Origin: Angomonas deanei
Taxonomy: Eukaryota > Euglenozoa > Kinetoplastea > Trypanosomatida > Trypanosomatidae
Assembly: GCA_903995115.1 (NCBI GenBank)
Contig: LR877146.1
Location: forward strand, 124,001 to 188,000
Direction: 5' to 3'
Length of the DNA: 64,000 bases
The notes below the pieces were generated by a model. The model saw nothing but the letters and a program-made list of their open reading frames with translations. It had not been told where the DNA came from and ran no database searches. Of the stretch, positions 37,037 to 47,687 are shown one piece after another (the stretch's first letter is position 1; the number at the start of each line of letters is the position of its first letter). The translations under genes were made by a program, and so were the position numbers.

Positions 37037-38203
37037 ATGTTTCCTCATTCTAACTTACCGCCAAACTACGTCAATCCCAATATGCCGGCCCAGCCAGGCT
37101 ACTGGATGGCTGGAGGTTACCCCCCGCAGTACGGCTTCCAGCCAGGACCCTTCGTGATGACCTCCTTCACACCAACCGCCAACATGGGGGCGATGGACCC
37201 GAACTACTACGCGAACAACTACTCCGATTCCTCCCCCGTACGGCGCAACCCTGGCATGATGCAACCCTCCAGCGCCAGCAACTCGTTGATTGGGGACGCC
37301 CACCTCTACGCCTTCAATAGTACGTCCAACATTAGCGACGGGACAAGCATCAGCAAGTGCCACTTGTCACGGAAGGATGACCACATGAACTGGTCGCCCA
37401 CGGCGCAGACCTACGGCAGCTCCCCACACTCCTTTGCCTTTGGGAACAGCAGCAGCAATCTGGAGCGGGCCAGAAGTCAGTACAATTATAGTTTATACGG
37501 GGACGGGGGCAATAAGGACTCCCCCAATGAGTGCAATGCGTCTAGCGGCAGGAGTAGAAGTGTCTCCCTCTTCAGCAACTTGGAGGAGTCTAACGAGTCG
37601 TACCCTGCCGCCAGTGAGGGCATCCCCTTCCACGAGACGAAAGGACTGTCTGGTTTTGCCGCCCCCGACAGTGTAGAGGGTAATACCTCCTCCTCCGCCG
37701 TCCAAGGGGCAGTGGGCGATGAGATGGAGCAGGACCGACCCTCCGCCCACATGAACGGACGCAATTCGGAAAGTTTGCAGAGCGACAGCGCCGCCTACTC
37801 GTACGGGTCTGTGGCGGAGGCCCTCAATGTGTCGCCGCTCTCCGTCGACAGTCGCAAGGAGCGGCAGACGACTGGGACGAGTAGTGTGGGGGCCTCCCAA
37901 GACAAGGGCAGCCTCCGCTTTGTGGTGTCCCCGCCCCCCATGACGATGAAACGGCAATTTAGCTTTACCCGTAGACAGTACATGGCGAAGTCGGCAGAGC
38001 AGTACGGAAGGACCATCAGTGCGGCCCCACAAGACCCGGTCGGTAGTCGATTGCTCGTAGATAGTAGAAAAACACAGTCGTGTCCATCCTCGCCACTTTC
38101 TAGTTCAATGAAAAAGAATCATAATAATAATTATTTTGGATCTAAACAAGAGGAACCGGCTACGGCAGGATACACTCGTGTGAACCGTTATGCTTCGTTT
38201 TAA
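37037..38203 (+). CDS. Low-complexity, Ser/Asn/Tyr-rich protein of unknown function
   Basis: 388 residues. The first 60 are rich in Pro, Tyr, Asn and Gln (NPNMPAQPGYWMAGGYPP), a prion-like composition often found in RNA-binding or granule proteins; the rest is Ser/Asn-rich with a basic patch near 300 (MKRQFSFTRRQYMAK). No domain, signal or membrane segment recognised. Codon usage is like its neighbours and the acceptor spacing is normal, so it is a real gene. Could be an mRNP-associated disordered protein, by composition only. Confidence 0.7.
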   Translation: MFPHSNLPPNYVNPNMPAQPGYWMAGGYPPQYGFQPGPFVMTSFTPTANMGAMDPNYYANNYSDSSPVRRNPGMMQPSSASNSLIGDAHLYAFNSTSNISDGTSISKCHLSRKDDHMNWSPTAQTYGSSPHSFAFGNSSSNLERARSQYNYSLYGDGGNKDSPNECNASSGRSRSVSLFSNLEESNESYPAASEGIPFHETKGLSGFAAPDSVEGNTSSSAVQGAVGDEMEQDRPSAHMNGRNSESLQSDSAAYSYGSVAEALNVSPLSVDSRKERQTTGTSSVGASQDKGSLRFVVSPPPMTMKRQFSFTRRQYMAKSAEQYGRTISAAPQDPVGSRLLVDSRKTQSCPSSPLSSSMKKNHNNNYFGSKQEEPATAGYTRVNRYASF

Positions 38204-38983
38204 AGCAACCGCGGCACAGCCCTATTTGAAAACAAGTAGAAAAACAACGAGAGAAAAAACAGTAAATATTTTTGGAAGCACGTCTTCTCATTTTCAGCTT
38301 CCGTTTTTTTTTTTTTTTAATGTGTATGCTAATTCCATTTTTTTTTTTTTTTTTTTTTCATTGACCAGTTTTTATTTTTTCATTTTTTTTGTAATTTCAA
38401 TGCAAAACCGACAAGCGAACTAAAAAAAAAAAAAAAGTACGCAAAACACCTTTACTACACGCATACCATACTGTAAGGTGTCTCTTGGACTGCAGTTATG
38501 ACATTTCAATAGAAAGAGTTTTCTGATGTCTAACGCACGCCACCGTAGATGCAGTTCTACCAAGAGTATGAAGTATCGCTTGATCGCCCCCAATAATACA
38601 CACTATTCAATTTTTTTTAAAATTATTTTCCGATGTGTTTTAGTTTTCTCAGGTAATACTTGCAGCAAAAAAAAAAAAAAAAAAAAAAGGTTTATTAAGG
38701 GTTTAAGGTGAGAACACACGCACATACACAAGCAATTATGTAGAAATAAAAGAAGGAAGTCACTGCGTGGTAAAATTATTCCAGTTAAAAGATGAGTTTA
38801 CTTATTATTCCAAGTTTAGAGCCTTTTCCCAGTAACTATGCGAAAAAAAAAAAAAGTTCATCGTCCATATGCTAGACTACACGTGAAGGAACAACGGTAC
38901 TACCCAACTATCACTTGTGTGTTAATGATTTCTGTTCTTCCTTTCACCTTCTTTATCGTCGCTTTAGTTCTGTTGTATTAATC
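38204..38983. other. Largest spacer, with opposed T- and A-runs
   Basis: About 780 bases, the longest gap. It has T15 (38304-38318) and T21 (38338-38358), then A15 (38422-38436), A22 (38667-38688) and A13 (38843-38855). Long A-runs on the coding strand are rare elsewhere in the window. A 61-codon ORF (38526-38711) is basic and ends by reading through the A-run as poly-Lys; I do not believe it. An AG at 38966-38967 is the likely acceptor for the WD40 gene. Confidence 0.6.
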
Positions 38984-40207
38984 ATGACCACTACTTCCAC
39001 TAGTAATGCGCCATCCTGTAATGCACTAGTGACAGTCGGTACGTACCACGGGGTGATGGCGGGTTTGGTGTTAAAAAAGGAAAAGTTTTTCCTCAAATTT
39101 TCCGTCAAGCGCCACGTCGGTTGTCTTAATGAGGTGATTATTAACGGTAAGTACATTGCAACCTGTGGGGTAGACGAACGGGTGTTTATCTTTACGAATA
39201 AGGCAGAGCACAAGTCCGCGGCGGTGAAGCAAAAGCTGAAGAAGTTGGGAGAGCCCATGGCGGTTCGCCTAGCCGACCTGGGGAGCATTACGCCGCCAGC
39301 CGAAATTACGCACTTGTTGTTCTGCGGCGGTTCCGCTGGGCAGGAGGGGTCCACCTTTCTCCTCTGTGGCAGTGCGGAAGGACAGTTGCTCCTCTACCGC
39401 ACGCGAGACTGGTCACTCCACAACCTCCTCTCCGTGCACGAGAAGGCCGTCGTGGCGATGGCGGTACATCCCACGAGTGGTGGAATGCTAGTCGTGAGCG
39501 TGGCGCAGGACCGCTCCGTCGCGGTGCTGGACCTCACGAAAGGAAAGCTCCTCACCAAGTGGAAGTACAACCGTAACCCCTTTGGCGTCGAGGAGGAGGG
39601 GGAGAAAAAGGCGTCAGAGGAAGACGACGAGGGACCAAAGACAAAGAGGAGAAAACTGCAACCGTTTGTGCCCAATGAAGAGCCGGTGGGTGTCTTGTAC
39701 TCCACGAAAGGGTCCTATCTGGTGATTTTTGCACGCTACTCTTTTATCGTTTACGACGGTCAGACCATGAAGGCGGTGGATCACTTTTGCTTTGACAGCC
39801 CCCAGCCCAACCAGGAGCTCTACTGTGCCGCGATTGTCCGCGACACCAGCTTACTACTAGGCAACGAGGCAGGCCAGATAGTCTCGTACGAATTGGGGAC
39901 GACAGAGAAGTCTCTCAAGCCGGTGGCAGTACAGTACCCGCCCGCCCTGGAGGAGGAGGCACAGAAGTTGCGTGGTACCCCAATCGATGTGAACGTCGAG
40001 ACGCGTCTCAAAACACCCCTCCGTCACACCGCCCGTGTGAAGCGCATGGCGGTGGTGGACGACACACTCTTCTCGGTGGACTCTAACGGGATTGTGATTG
40101 CGTGGCGCATCGTGTTGGACGAAAAGTCCTTCATCCGTGCGCTCTCCTTCATTACCAGCGCGAACTGCCGTGGGCGTGTAACGAGCATGAATGTGCTGGA
40201 GCTCTGA
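38984..40207 (+). CDS. WD40 protein, Mak11/PAK1IP1-like (60S ribosome biogenesis)
   Basis: 407 residues. Yeast Mak11 and animal PAK1IP1 are nucleolar WD40 factors needed for 60S subunit assembly. Repeat-like segments: LVTVGTYHGVMAGLVL, VGCLNEVIINGKYIATCGVD, ITHLLFCGG with FLLCGSAEGQLLLYRTRDWS, VHEKAVVAMAVHPTSG with VVSVAQDRSVAVLDLTKGKLL, and C-terminal repeats ending in VDSNGIVIAWR. The DW after the third repeat and the HP-SG-LVVSVxxD order match Mak11. A Lys/Glu-rich insert near 205-225 (EEEGEKKASEEDDEGPKTKR) carries a nuclear-signal-like cluster. Probably nucleolar. Confidence 0.82.
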   Translation: MTTTSTSNAPSCNALVTVGTYHGVMAGLVLKKEKFFLKFSVKRHVGCLNEVIINGKYIATCGVDERVFIFTNKAEHKSAAVKQKLKKLGEPMAVRLADLGSITPPAEITHLLFCGGSAGQEGSTFLLCGSAEGQLLLYRTRDWSLHNLLSVHEKAVVAMAVHPTSGGMLVVSVAQDRSVAVLDLTKGKLLTKWKYNRNPFGVEEEGEKKASEEDDEGPKTKRRKLQPFVPNEEPVGVLYSTKGSYLVIFARYSFIVYDGQTMKAVDHFCFDSPQPNQELYCAAIVRDTSLLLGNEAGQIVSYELGTTEKSLKPVAVQYPPALEEEAQKLRGTPIDVNVETRLKTPLRHTARVKRMAVVDDTLFSVDSNGIVIAWRIVLDEKSFIRALSFITSANCRGRVTSMNVLEL

Positions 40208-40411
40208 TAAGGTACTTTTTTTTCCCTCTTCTTTAATGATATCTGTCGATTAATAATAATGGTGCTCGGCTGTTTGGAGTTCATGCGCCTCTTGTAGCAC
40301 AATGACCGACCGTGGCATTCTCTCCTGTGAAACTTATCCAATCTTCCCTCTCTTTTCTCAAACATTCATTGCCTCGTTGCTGTATAGTTTACAAATTTGA
40401 CGACGAATTTC

Positions 40412-41419
40412 ATGGAGAAACCGAAGCGGCCGACGATAGAGGTGAAGCAGTCTCCCAGCGAGGACAACATCGCACTGCCGCGGGAGAGCAGTTTGCTGCC
40501 TGGTATGCTGCGCACGCCGAACTTTGTGGTCGATAGCGTCAGTGACTGGGCGGCACCGGGTAGTCATGTGTGGGAGGAGGAGGGCGGCTCCCCCAAGTCG
40601 CAGGTGACACCGCTTCAGCCGTATGGCAGCGGCATGTGGGTGACGGCGGAGGAGGAAGGGGACCCCATGGCCCAGGACGCCTCTCCGCTTTCCCCGTTCA
40701 CGACGGACGCCACGGCGGCGGTTAGCTACTTTGCCGTTACCCAAGGGAGGGCACCGGAGGACAATGAGGGTGGCCTGGGAGACCCAGCGGCACAAGCGGT
40801 GGAGGAGGACTTTGTGACGCACCAAATTGTCGCGTCTGCCGGACTTCCCCTTTCGTTGACCAACACCGCCCTGCAGCAGTTCATCACGTTGGGGCTGCCC
40901 ACCCGTGACTTTGCCGGTGCCACCGTGCACGGTAGTAACTCTTTCCAGCGAAACTATCCCAACCTGAATGACCCGGAGCAGGAGGGACGACCAATAGAGG
41001 CGCCTTCTTACGTCAACTATGGCGGACGACACAACGAGACGGCCCACAGGGTAAAGTCGGAGAGTGAAATACTGAGTGACTTGCTTCACTTTCACGCCAA
41101 CTACTTTCCTCCCCCGCCGCCGCCGCGTGTACCGCCAGGGGAGCGACGGTCCAGGGCGGAGCTGTGGTACCACTATGCCAGCAAGTGGGATATCACACAC
41201 CGCCTGCCGCCCCCACCGCGTACCCCCATTCCGGAGATGCAGTTGGAGTTCCTTATGAAACTCCCGGAAAAGACCAGAGTGCCCTACCACGGGGACGGGT
41301 GGCTGATCGCGGCGGAGCGGTGGTTCAACGTGGTGCAGGGGCTGTTCGACTTCCCGGATGAAAACGTAGGAGTGCCGACTGACATTTCGGTAGTGCTAGA
41401 CAATGCCGTGACAAACTAA
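40412..41419 (+). CDS. Unrecognised protein with Pro-rich C-terminal part
   Basis: 335 residues from the ATG at 40412; the open frame begins five codons earlier without an ATG. The first 190 residues are acidic and disordered. The C-terminal 140 are more ordered: SEILSDLLHFHANYF, a Pro-rich run (PPPPPPRVPPGERRS), WYHYASKWDITHRLPP and GWLIAAERWFNVVQGLFDFPD. The Trp/Tyr-rich segments look like a conserved domain or peptide-binding region. No family recognised; no signal or membrane segment. Placed between a ribosome-biogenesis factor and symplekin. Confidence 0.72.
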   Translation: MEKPKRPTIEVKQSPSEDNIALPRESSLLPGMLRTPNFVVDSVSDWAAPGSHVWEEEGGSPKSQVTPLQPYGSGMWVTAEEEGDPMAQDASPLSPFTTDATAAVSYFAVTQGRAPEDNEGGLGDPAAQAVEEDFVTHQIVASAGLPLSLTNTALQQFITLGLPTRDFAGATVHGSNSFQRNYPNLNDPEQEGRPIEAPSYVNYGGRHNETAHRVKSESEILSDLLHFHANYFPPPPPPRVPPGERRSRAELWYHYASKWDITHRLPPPPRTPIPEMQLEFLMKLPEKTRVPYHGDGWLIAAERWFNVVQGLFDFPDENVGVPTDISVVLDNAVTN

Positions 41420-41688
41420 AATGTCCGTGCTCTAGTAGGAAACGAACCGTGACGAATCCAAAAATTTAGTACAAAAAAAAAAAAACATTTCATACCTGTT
41501 CTTCGCTGTTGTAATAGTTCTTTGCGTTTGCGGCCTTAATGTAGGTTCGAAGAGTGTGCGGCATTGAAGTGTTTACGAACTCGTTTATATTATCGTTCTT
41601 TTTGCCTTTCTCGGATGTACACTTCTCTCTCTTCTTCTTCTTGCTTTGTTTGGACAGTCGTTACGTTAGAAAATAGTTTTTATTTCGC

Positions 41689-44600
41689 ATGTCGTCGTCG
41701 TTCACGAGTGATGTGGTGAAGGCGACCGAGCTGGACTGGTCCCTCGTAGAAGCGGAGTTCAAGTCGATACAATCGGTAGCGGCACTTAGGGAAACGTTGA
41801 GCAAGGTGGTCGACTGCTACAGTGAGGTCACCGAACCAGAGCAGCAGGTATCCCTTATGCGCGGTCTCTCCATGCTTCTCTCCTCCGTTGAACGGGATGG
41901 TGGAAAGCATGTGGAAGGGGAGGACCTTCTCCTTCTCGCCATGTTCTTTGAAGAGCTCACCACCGTTTCCCAGAGCGTGCTGCTCCGCTACTACTGTCGC
42001 TGCGTCGTGTCACTCTACCGCATCGCCGTGCCTATCCTTCTACAAGCCGGCAGCAAGTCTGAGGAACAGGAAGAGACAGACGCGTCTCTGCGTGAAGTGT
42101 TAACGAGCCTGAGGGGCATGCTAGGGAAACGGCTCACTTCCACCGTGAAAGCGATCAGCGGGCCTAGTTTACAGATTCAAGCGCTTGGATGCCTCACCGA
42201 AATTTTCAAGATTTATGCGAGACAAATTAGAAATTCCCCGTCCGCGGCAGAAGACGCCAAAAACGTGGGTACCCTGTTTATAGAACCACTGGAGTTTTAC
42301 CTGGAGTGCGCTAGAGGCGGCTCCGCTGGGGGTGTGAGGGGGTCTGTCTTGGTAGCGTCCTCTCTCCTCACCCGAGTGGAGGAACTCGTTTGGATTCTAG
42401 CACCGTCCAAGGCGTCAGCCGAGTTGGACGCCCTCCACTCGGAGTGCTATCAGGACCTTCTGAATAGCGTACTTGCGGTGCTGCTCAAGTACATTACGGA
42501 TCAGCAGCACAAGGGGGTAGGCCAGAGCGGCGCCGGCGCGGAAGGAGGGGCAGGGGACGTCTTTAGAGAGTATAGCGTTCAACTAAGTTTACAACGTTTG
42601 CTTAGTACGGCTCTTTTTCTATTTCCCAACTATGGCGCAGCCGACGTAGGGACCCCTCCGTGGTCGTCCCTCAAAAGTGGGTTGCTCTCCGCGGTCAACT
42701 TTTTCGGTGGTGTGACGCCAGTCACTCAAAGTCCATTGGAGGAAAAGGAACCCACTTCGTCCGCTAGCGAGGAAAACCCGTGGCGCACGGACGGCGCGGT
42801 ATTGCCGTGTACGTGCGTGATCCCGGTGAAGGAGGAACATGTGACCACAATCGAAAATGAGGAGGAGCTGGAGCGTTTAGATGACAATGAGCTACTCCTG
42901 ATCGGCGACGACAAGGGCGCACTCCTCAAGACGACGTTTGGACTCGTCAGCCCTCGAATATTAGTAGACATGGTGATGAACAGTGTCGCACGACTCCCAC
43001 TGGGTATCAGCGTGGATGGGATCCGTCAGTTCCACCTGGAAGGACTTCAACATATGCAGTTTTTATCCGCAAAGCGCGCTCAGCGGGAGGAGTACGAACG
43101 TGCACGGCTGATTGAACGGGAGGGGATCGAGGCCTTCTCCCCGTCGGAGCTCATTACGCAGGTGAAGAATACGGGGACGGTCCACCAGCAGGGGATGCAG
43201 TTGCTGCGCCGTCCTTCCTCCCGGGCGTACCTGCAAAAGTGTGCCTTCCTCTCCGTCCTGCACTCTTACCCATTTCTGGATGGAGAGGGGGAGGCCCGCA
43301 TTCGGGCAACCCAGGCGCTCGTTGCTCGGTGTCTCGTACAGCTGCCAAGCACCTTGTTCGACGGCTGCGTCGATCAGGTGTTTCTTCTCTTTAGTAGTGA
43401 GCTAGCCACACTAAAGGAAAATAGCGTGAACTGCATGGAGGTGGTGTCCAAGTCCAGTTCCTACTACCAGCTGCTGCTTCAGATTCTCTTCATGTCGTTT
43501 GCCTCACTCGCCCCGTTCGAGGAACGCACCTCTGAACTGTCCTTGCAGCTGCAGTCGGAGGACAGTCCTGCCGCTTCGCTGACCTTTCAGGTAGAGGCAA
43601 AGGTGGATATTGAGAACCCGGTGGCATTTTTGCAAGAAAAGGACACCAGTCAGCCGAGCTACTCTGGTAAAAAACGAACAAGAGAGGAAGCGGACGCGGA
43701 ACCCTCCGGGGTGTTTAACTTTGCGAACGACACACGGGCAGCCCCGAGTAATTATAGCTATATCCTTTGCCGCCTACTGGAGCTCCTCTACGAGTCACAA
43801 TCCATTGCACTGCTTGCCGACCTGCTAGTGCAGGCGCCCGGACTACCACGCTATGTGTGGAACTACATCTTTCGACACTTTTGCCTGCCACCCGACCGCT
43901 GCAAAGTTGGGATGCTGTTGCTAAAGTATTTGGCCGTGCACCGTGAAGTATACCGTGTCTGCGCCATCAACTTACTGGTCCACCTCTCAGTCAGTTCCAA
44001 TGAGTTGGCCCGACGGTGTGCCATCGTGACGATCAACAGTCTACTGCAGATGAAGACCGGGCAGCGGGGCGCCAACGTGATTGACAGCGAGACGGAGCGT
44101 CTCTTGCTACACTACGCAAAAAACCACATGACCGTAATTCCCAACTATGTCCCTTCAAAGAAGAATGAGCACGGGGAGGAAATTGGGCCGGAGCAGCTGG
44201 TATTAGACGCGACCGACAAGTGCAACCGGCAATTTGGATTGTTCTTAATGCTCTGCGTCCGCAATCCGAAGGAGCTGTTCGTGGCGCTGATGGACACATA
44301 CGTGCAGTGCGTCGAGCAGAACAATGTGGTCATGACCAGTGTACTCCCGGAGAATGGCGACGTCAAGCGCATGACACAGCGTCTCCTAGAAATGGACCCG
44401 CAAGGGTTTGCGACGACGGTGATGCCCATTTTGGTGCGCTACAGTAAAAAGGGTTCTCTGCTGGTGCAGTCGATGCTGTGGTCGATTTGTGACACGCTAC
44501 GGGAATTGGCGAAGACGGTGCCCATCGCCGAGTTGAGCAAGATAGCCAGTGTTATTGTAGAGAATGCCAAATCCATGTACAAGAATGCCACCATAAAAAC

Positions 44601-45417
44601 GGGCTCTTTTTCCGTTCCCGACATTCGCTTCCTGGCCCCATTTTTAGGCTTTCTCCCCAAGGAGGAGCTGCGGAGCACCTATCTGGTATCCTTACTCTAC
44701 TTTATCCAAGTGCAGTTGCAGTTCAAGGGGGATAAGTCCACTTTGCCCATCCAAACACAGAGTTACATTCTTTCCCCCAGCGAACTGAACACCTTTATGG
44801 TGAAGGCGGTGAAGGAGATTGTGGTAAAGTGTTCCATTCCATTTCAAGACAAGGTGCCCCGCGGAATGTCCCACTACGAGTGGTTTGTCTACTTGCACTG
44901 CAAGCCGCAAGAGCTTCTCACCGACCCGTCGGTGGTAAGCGGTTCGATGCCGCCCATCTCAGCGACCACCATACGAACGGTCGTCAGCCTTTGTCTGCAG
45001 CTGACCAAATCGTTCAACCAGGCAACGACGGAGAAGCTGTACGACTGGGCCACTGTGGAAAGGGCGATACGGACGATTGTCTCGACCACACCCGTGCCGT
45101 CGCAGCTGATGGCGACCGTGATCATTGCGACGGACATGTTTGTCAAGATGAACCTGCCCGAGTTTGTGCGCTCCATGGTGCAGCACGTGCTCATGCCGTT
45201 GGTACGCCAAGCCGTCTATGATACCGACCCAGAAGGACTCTGGATGGGTGTGCTTGTGTTCTGCGAGAACTACTATCACGAGTGCAGTGCCTTCCTTATT
45301 GATCTGCCAGATGTGGTGCTAACCAAGGCACTGCGGGAACGTCGCCGGTTGCGGGAGTTGTTCACAGAGGAGCACGGCAACAATGCAATGTTTGCTCGCA
45401 TTTTAGGGAACTTGTAA
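41689..45417 (+). CDS. Symplekin homolog
   Basis: 1242 residues. Symplekin (yeast Pta1) is the scaffold of the cleavage and polyadenylation complex; in trypanosomes it links poly(A)-site choice to trans-splicing, so it acts on transcripts like those of this window. N-terminal helical repeats (about 1-400) are followed by an acidic, Ser-rich middle; the C-terminal half (about 700-1240) is helical, with FDGCVDQVFLLFSS, PRYVWNYIFRHFCLPPDR, VKRMTQRLLEMDPQGF, VRYSKKGSLLVQSMLWSI and PEFVRSMVQHVLMPLVRQ, matching the order of the symplekin C-terminal region. Length agrees with the family. An AG acceptor at 41656-41657 sits 31 bases before the ATG. Confidence 0.85.
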   Translation: MSSSFTSDVVKATELDWSLVEAEFKSIQSVAALRETLSKVVDCYSEVTEPEQQVSLMRGLSMLLSSVERDGGKHVEGEDLLLLAMFFEELTTVSQSVLLRYYCRCVVSLYRIAVPILLQAGSKSEEQEETDASLREVLTSLRGMLGKRLTSTVKAISGPSLQIQALGCLTEIFKIYARQIRNSPSAAEDAKNVGTLFIEPLEFYLECARGGSAGGVRGSVLVASSLLTRVEELVWILAPSKASAELDALHSECYQDLLNSVLAVLLKYITDQQHKGVGQSGAGAEGGAGDVFREYSVQLSLQRLLSTALFLFPNYGAADVGTPPWSSLKSGLLSAVNFFGGVTPVTQSPLEEKEPTSSASEENPWRTDGAVLPCTCVIPVKEEHVTTIENEEELERLDDNELLLIGDDKGALLKTTFGLVSPRILVDMVMNSVARLPLGISVDGIRQFHLEGLQHMQFLSAKRAQREEYERARLIEREGIEAFSPSELITQVKNTGTVHQQGMQLLRRPSSRAYLQKCAFLSVLHSYPFLDGEGEARIRATQALVARCLVQLPSTLFDGCVDQVFLLFSSELATLKENSVNCMEVVSKSSSYYQLLLQILFMSFASLAPFEERTSELSLQLQSEDSPAASLTFQVEAKVDIENPVAFLQEKDTSQPSYSGKKRTREEADAEPSGVFNFANDTRAAPSNYSYILCRLLELLYESQSIALLADLLVQAPGLPRYVWNYIFRHFCLPPDRCKVGMLLLKYLAVHREVYRVCAINLLVHLSVSSNELARRCAIVTINSLLQMKTGQRGANVIDSETERLLLHYAKNHMTVIPNYVPSKKNEHGEEIGPEQLVLDATDKCNRQFGLFLMLCVRNPKELFVALMDTYVQCVEQNNVVMTSVLPENGDVKRMTQRLLEMDPQGFATTVMPILVRYSKKGSLLVQSMLWSICDTLRELAKTVPIAELSKIASVIVENAKSMYKNATIKTGSFSVPDIRFLAPFLGFLPKEELRSTYLVSLLYFIQVQLQFKGDKSTLPIQTQSYILSPSELNTFMVKAVKEIVVKCSIPFQDKVPRGMSHYEWFVYLHCKPQELLTDPSVVSGSMPPISATTIRTVVSLCLQLTKSFNQATTEKLYDWATVERAIRTIVSTTPVPSQLMATVIIATDMFVKMNLPEFVRSMVQHVLMPLVRQAVYDTDPEGLWMGVLVFCENYYHECSAFLIDLPDVVLTKALRERRRLRELFTEEHGNNAMFARILGNL

Positions 45418-45575
45418 CTACTATAAATAAAACAACCAGAGTAAAAAAAAGGTTCAAACTTCTATTGTTCGAATGAAAATTTTTGTTTTTGTTTTTTTCT
45501 TTATACGACTCTCTTTGTGAGTGTACTCCCCCTTTTCTCTCCACTCCATTTTAGTGTTTCTTTGTCTTATCGTCA

Positions 45576-47546
45576 ATGTCTTTGCATATCGCCGTCATTA
45601 CCGTATCGGACCGCTGCGCCAAAGGTGAGGCAGAAGACCGTTCAGGGCCGGCTGTGGTCCAGGTGATTCAATCCTTTGTCGAGAAAGGTCTTCCCGAAAA
45701 CAGTGCGTCCTGCACGACGGCCCGCATTGGGCCTTTTCGCCAGGTGTATTTCAGACGTTACTGTGTACCGGACAGCGTCACCGCGATTCAGAGCACTGTC
45801 CTCTCCATTTGTGACCGTGGCAGTGCGCACTTCCAACGAAACCCGCTTTCGCCGCTCCCTCAGCTGATTGTGACGACGGGGGGTACGGGATTGGGTCCGC
45901 GTGATGTCACTCCAGAGGCACTGAAACCACTCTTCTCGGCGGAAGTCCCGTCCCTCGTGCAGAAGATGCAACTCAGCAGCCTGTCCGATTGTCCACACGC
46001 GTGGCTGTCGAGGGCGGTGGCTGGGGTGGTGGGGAAGGCAGAGAGAACACTTGTGATTGCCTTACCAGGGAACCCCAACGCCGTACAGCAGTGCTTATCG
46101 CCTCTGCTGGAAACTGGTTTGCTCCACGCTATTCAGCTTGTCGCCACTCCTTCGCCAGAGAGCACGCCCGCCGTGTTACCGGTTGCCCATGTAGGCGAAC
46201 GGCCTAAAGCAACGTTTAATGCCGCCGCCCGCCCCCGCCACTCCCCTACCCAATGGTGTCCATGGACGAGGCGTACGCACTTCTCTCCCAAGAGGCGAAG
46301 CGTGTGCACCTCGGCTCGGTGAAACAGCCGCTGCAGCAGTGTCTCCACTGTGTGGCGACCGAGAGTATAAGGACCACTTTTCCCCATCCTCCATTTCGTG
46401 CCTCGGTCAAAGACGGCTACGCCGTGTGTAGCGCGGAAGGAGCGGGGGAGTTTTCACTAGGTGGTTCCTCCTTGGCGGGGTCTGTGCCCTCTCGTGAACG
46501 GGAAGGGAGTCACGTCATCTGGCGGGTGAATACCGGAGGGATGGTACCCGACTGGGCCGACGCTGTGGTGCAAGTGGAGGACACGGAGGTCGTCTCGTCC
46601 ACGGCGGATGGAGAAGAGGTGAAGGTGCGCGTTCTCACTGCCGTCACTCCCGGACAAGACATTCGACCAGTCGGGTGCGATATGCCGGCGAATACAGAAG
46701 TAGTGGCGGCAGGCTCCTTTCTCACCGCGGCAGAGATCGGTATCGCGGCCTCGGTGGGGGCGCACGAACTTGAGGTGTATCAGAAGCCGACCGTCGCTGT
46801 CTTTTCCACTGGAGATGAGCTGGTGGATAGCCACGATGCGTCACAAGCACCTCGTCTGGGCTCTATTATTGACTCGAACAAGCCCATGTTGCTCGCCGCA
46901 CTCCGCGAGTTACGGTTTCATGAAGTGGGTTTGGTGGAGGATATGGGGGTGGTGCGGGACTCCATGGAGCACACGAAGGCGAAAATAATGGAGTCGCTTT
47001 CGGCGGCGGATGTGGTCGTGAGCTCGGGTGGTGTCTCCATGGGGGATGTGGACCACATCAAGAATGCAATTCTCGAATTGGGCGGGACGGTGCACTTTGG
47101 TCGGGTGAACATGAAACCCGGTAAACCCACCACCTTCGCCACATTTTACCCAAAGAGCTCGACGGGCCGATGCAAATTTTTTTTTGGCCTCCCCGGAAAC
47201 CCAGTGAGTGCGCTGGTGTGTTTTCACCTCTTTGTAGCACCCTTTCTCCGACAGCTGTGCCGCCTGCCGACGGAGCTCCTCACCGACCCTGTGGTGGAAG
47301 CAACCCTCCTCGACGAGAGCATACGCCTCGATGGGGAGAGGCCCGAGTACCGTCGTTGCATCGTTCGCCGCCGCAATACCGGTGCCTCTTTTGGGGTTTG
47401 AGGCAGAAAGCTGTGGCGGTCAGGCCAGTAGTCGATTGCTGTCTTTGCATAAGGCAAATGGGCTCATGCTGTTACCAAGGGAGGAAGGAGGAGAACGACA
47501 CAAGGGAGACTTGGTGTCGGTGTTGTTGCTGTCTCAAGTTTTATAA
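45576..47546 (+). CDS. MogA-MoeA fusion for molybdenum cofactor synthesis (gephyrin/Cnx1 type), with two frameshifts
   Basis: MogA adenylates molybdopterin and MoeA inserts molybdate. MogA domain: ITVSDRCAKGEAEDRSGP, TTGGTGLGPRDVTPEAL and LPGNPNAVQQC. MoeA domain: KDGYAV, WRVNTGGMVPDWADAVVQVE, VFSTGDELV, SSGGVSMGDVDHIK, GKPTTFAT and FGLPGNPVSALVCF. The C-terminal domain IV is in a third frame: GGQASSRLLSLHKANGLMLLP. Frames change by -1 in C-rich sequence (46221-46250) and by +1 near T4G4 (47389-47396); the parts join into one gephyrin-like protein of about 656 residues. Two separate overlapping genes is the alternative for the first junction; the second is clearly a break inside domain IV. 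Acceptor AG at 45553-45554. Confidence 0.8.
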
Positions 47547-47687
47547 AGTTATTTAGTGTGTGCGATAATTAGCAGATTTTTTGATGGACTCGTTGTTACT
47601 GCACTTGTGAATGTTTTTTCATCATCCTCTTTTCTTCTCTCCTACACCTTCCGGTTCTTAGTCAATTATTTGTTTCCTTCATTACCA

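Noticed and set aside
38526-38711. 61-codon ORF in the largest spacer
   Set aside because: Its second half reads a T-rich stretch and an A22 run as Phe/Ile and poly-Lys; no splice acceptor pattern supports it.
40358-41290. 310-codon open frame on the - strand
   Set aside because: Arg/His/Leu-rich composition typical of an antisense reading of a GC-rich gene; no recognised motif, and the window is otherwise entirely + strand.
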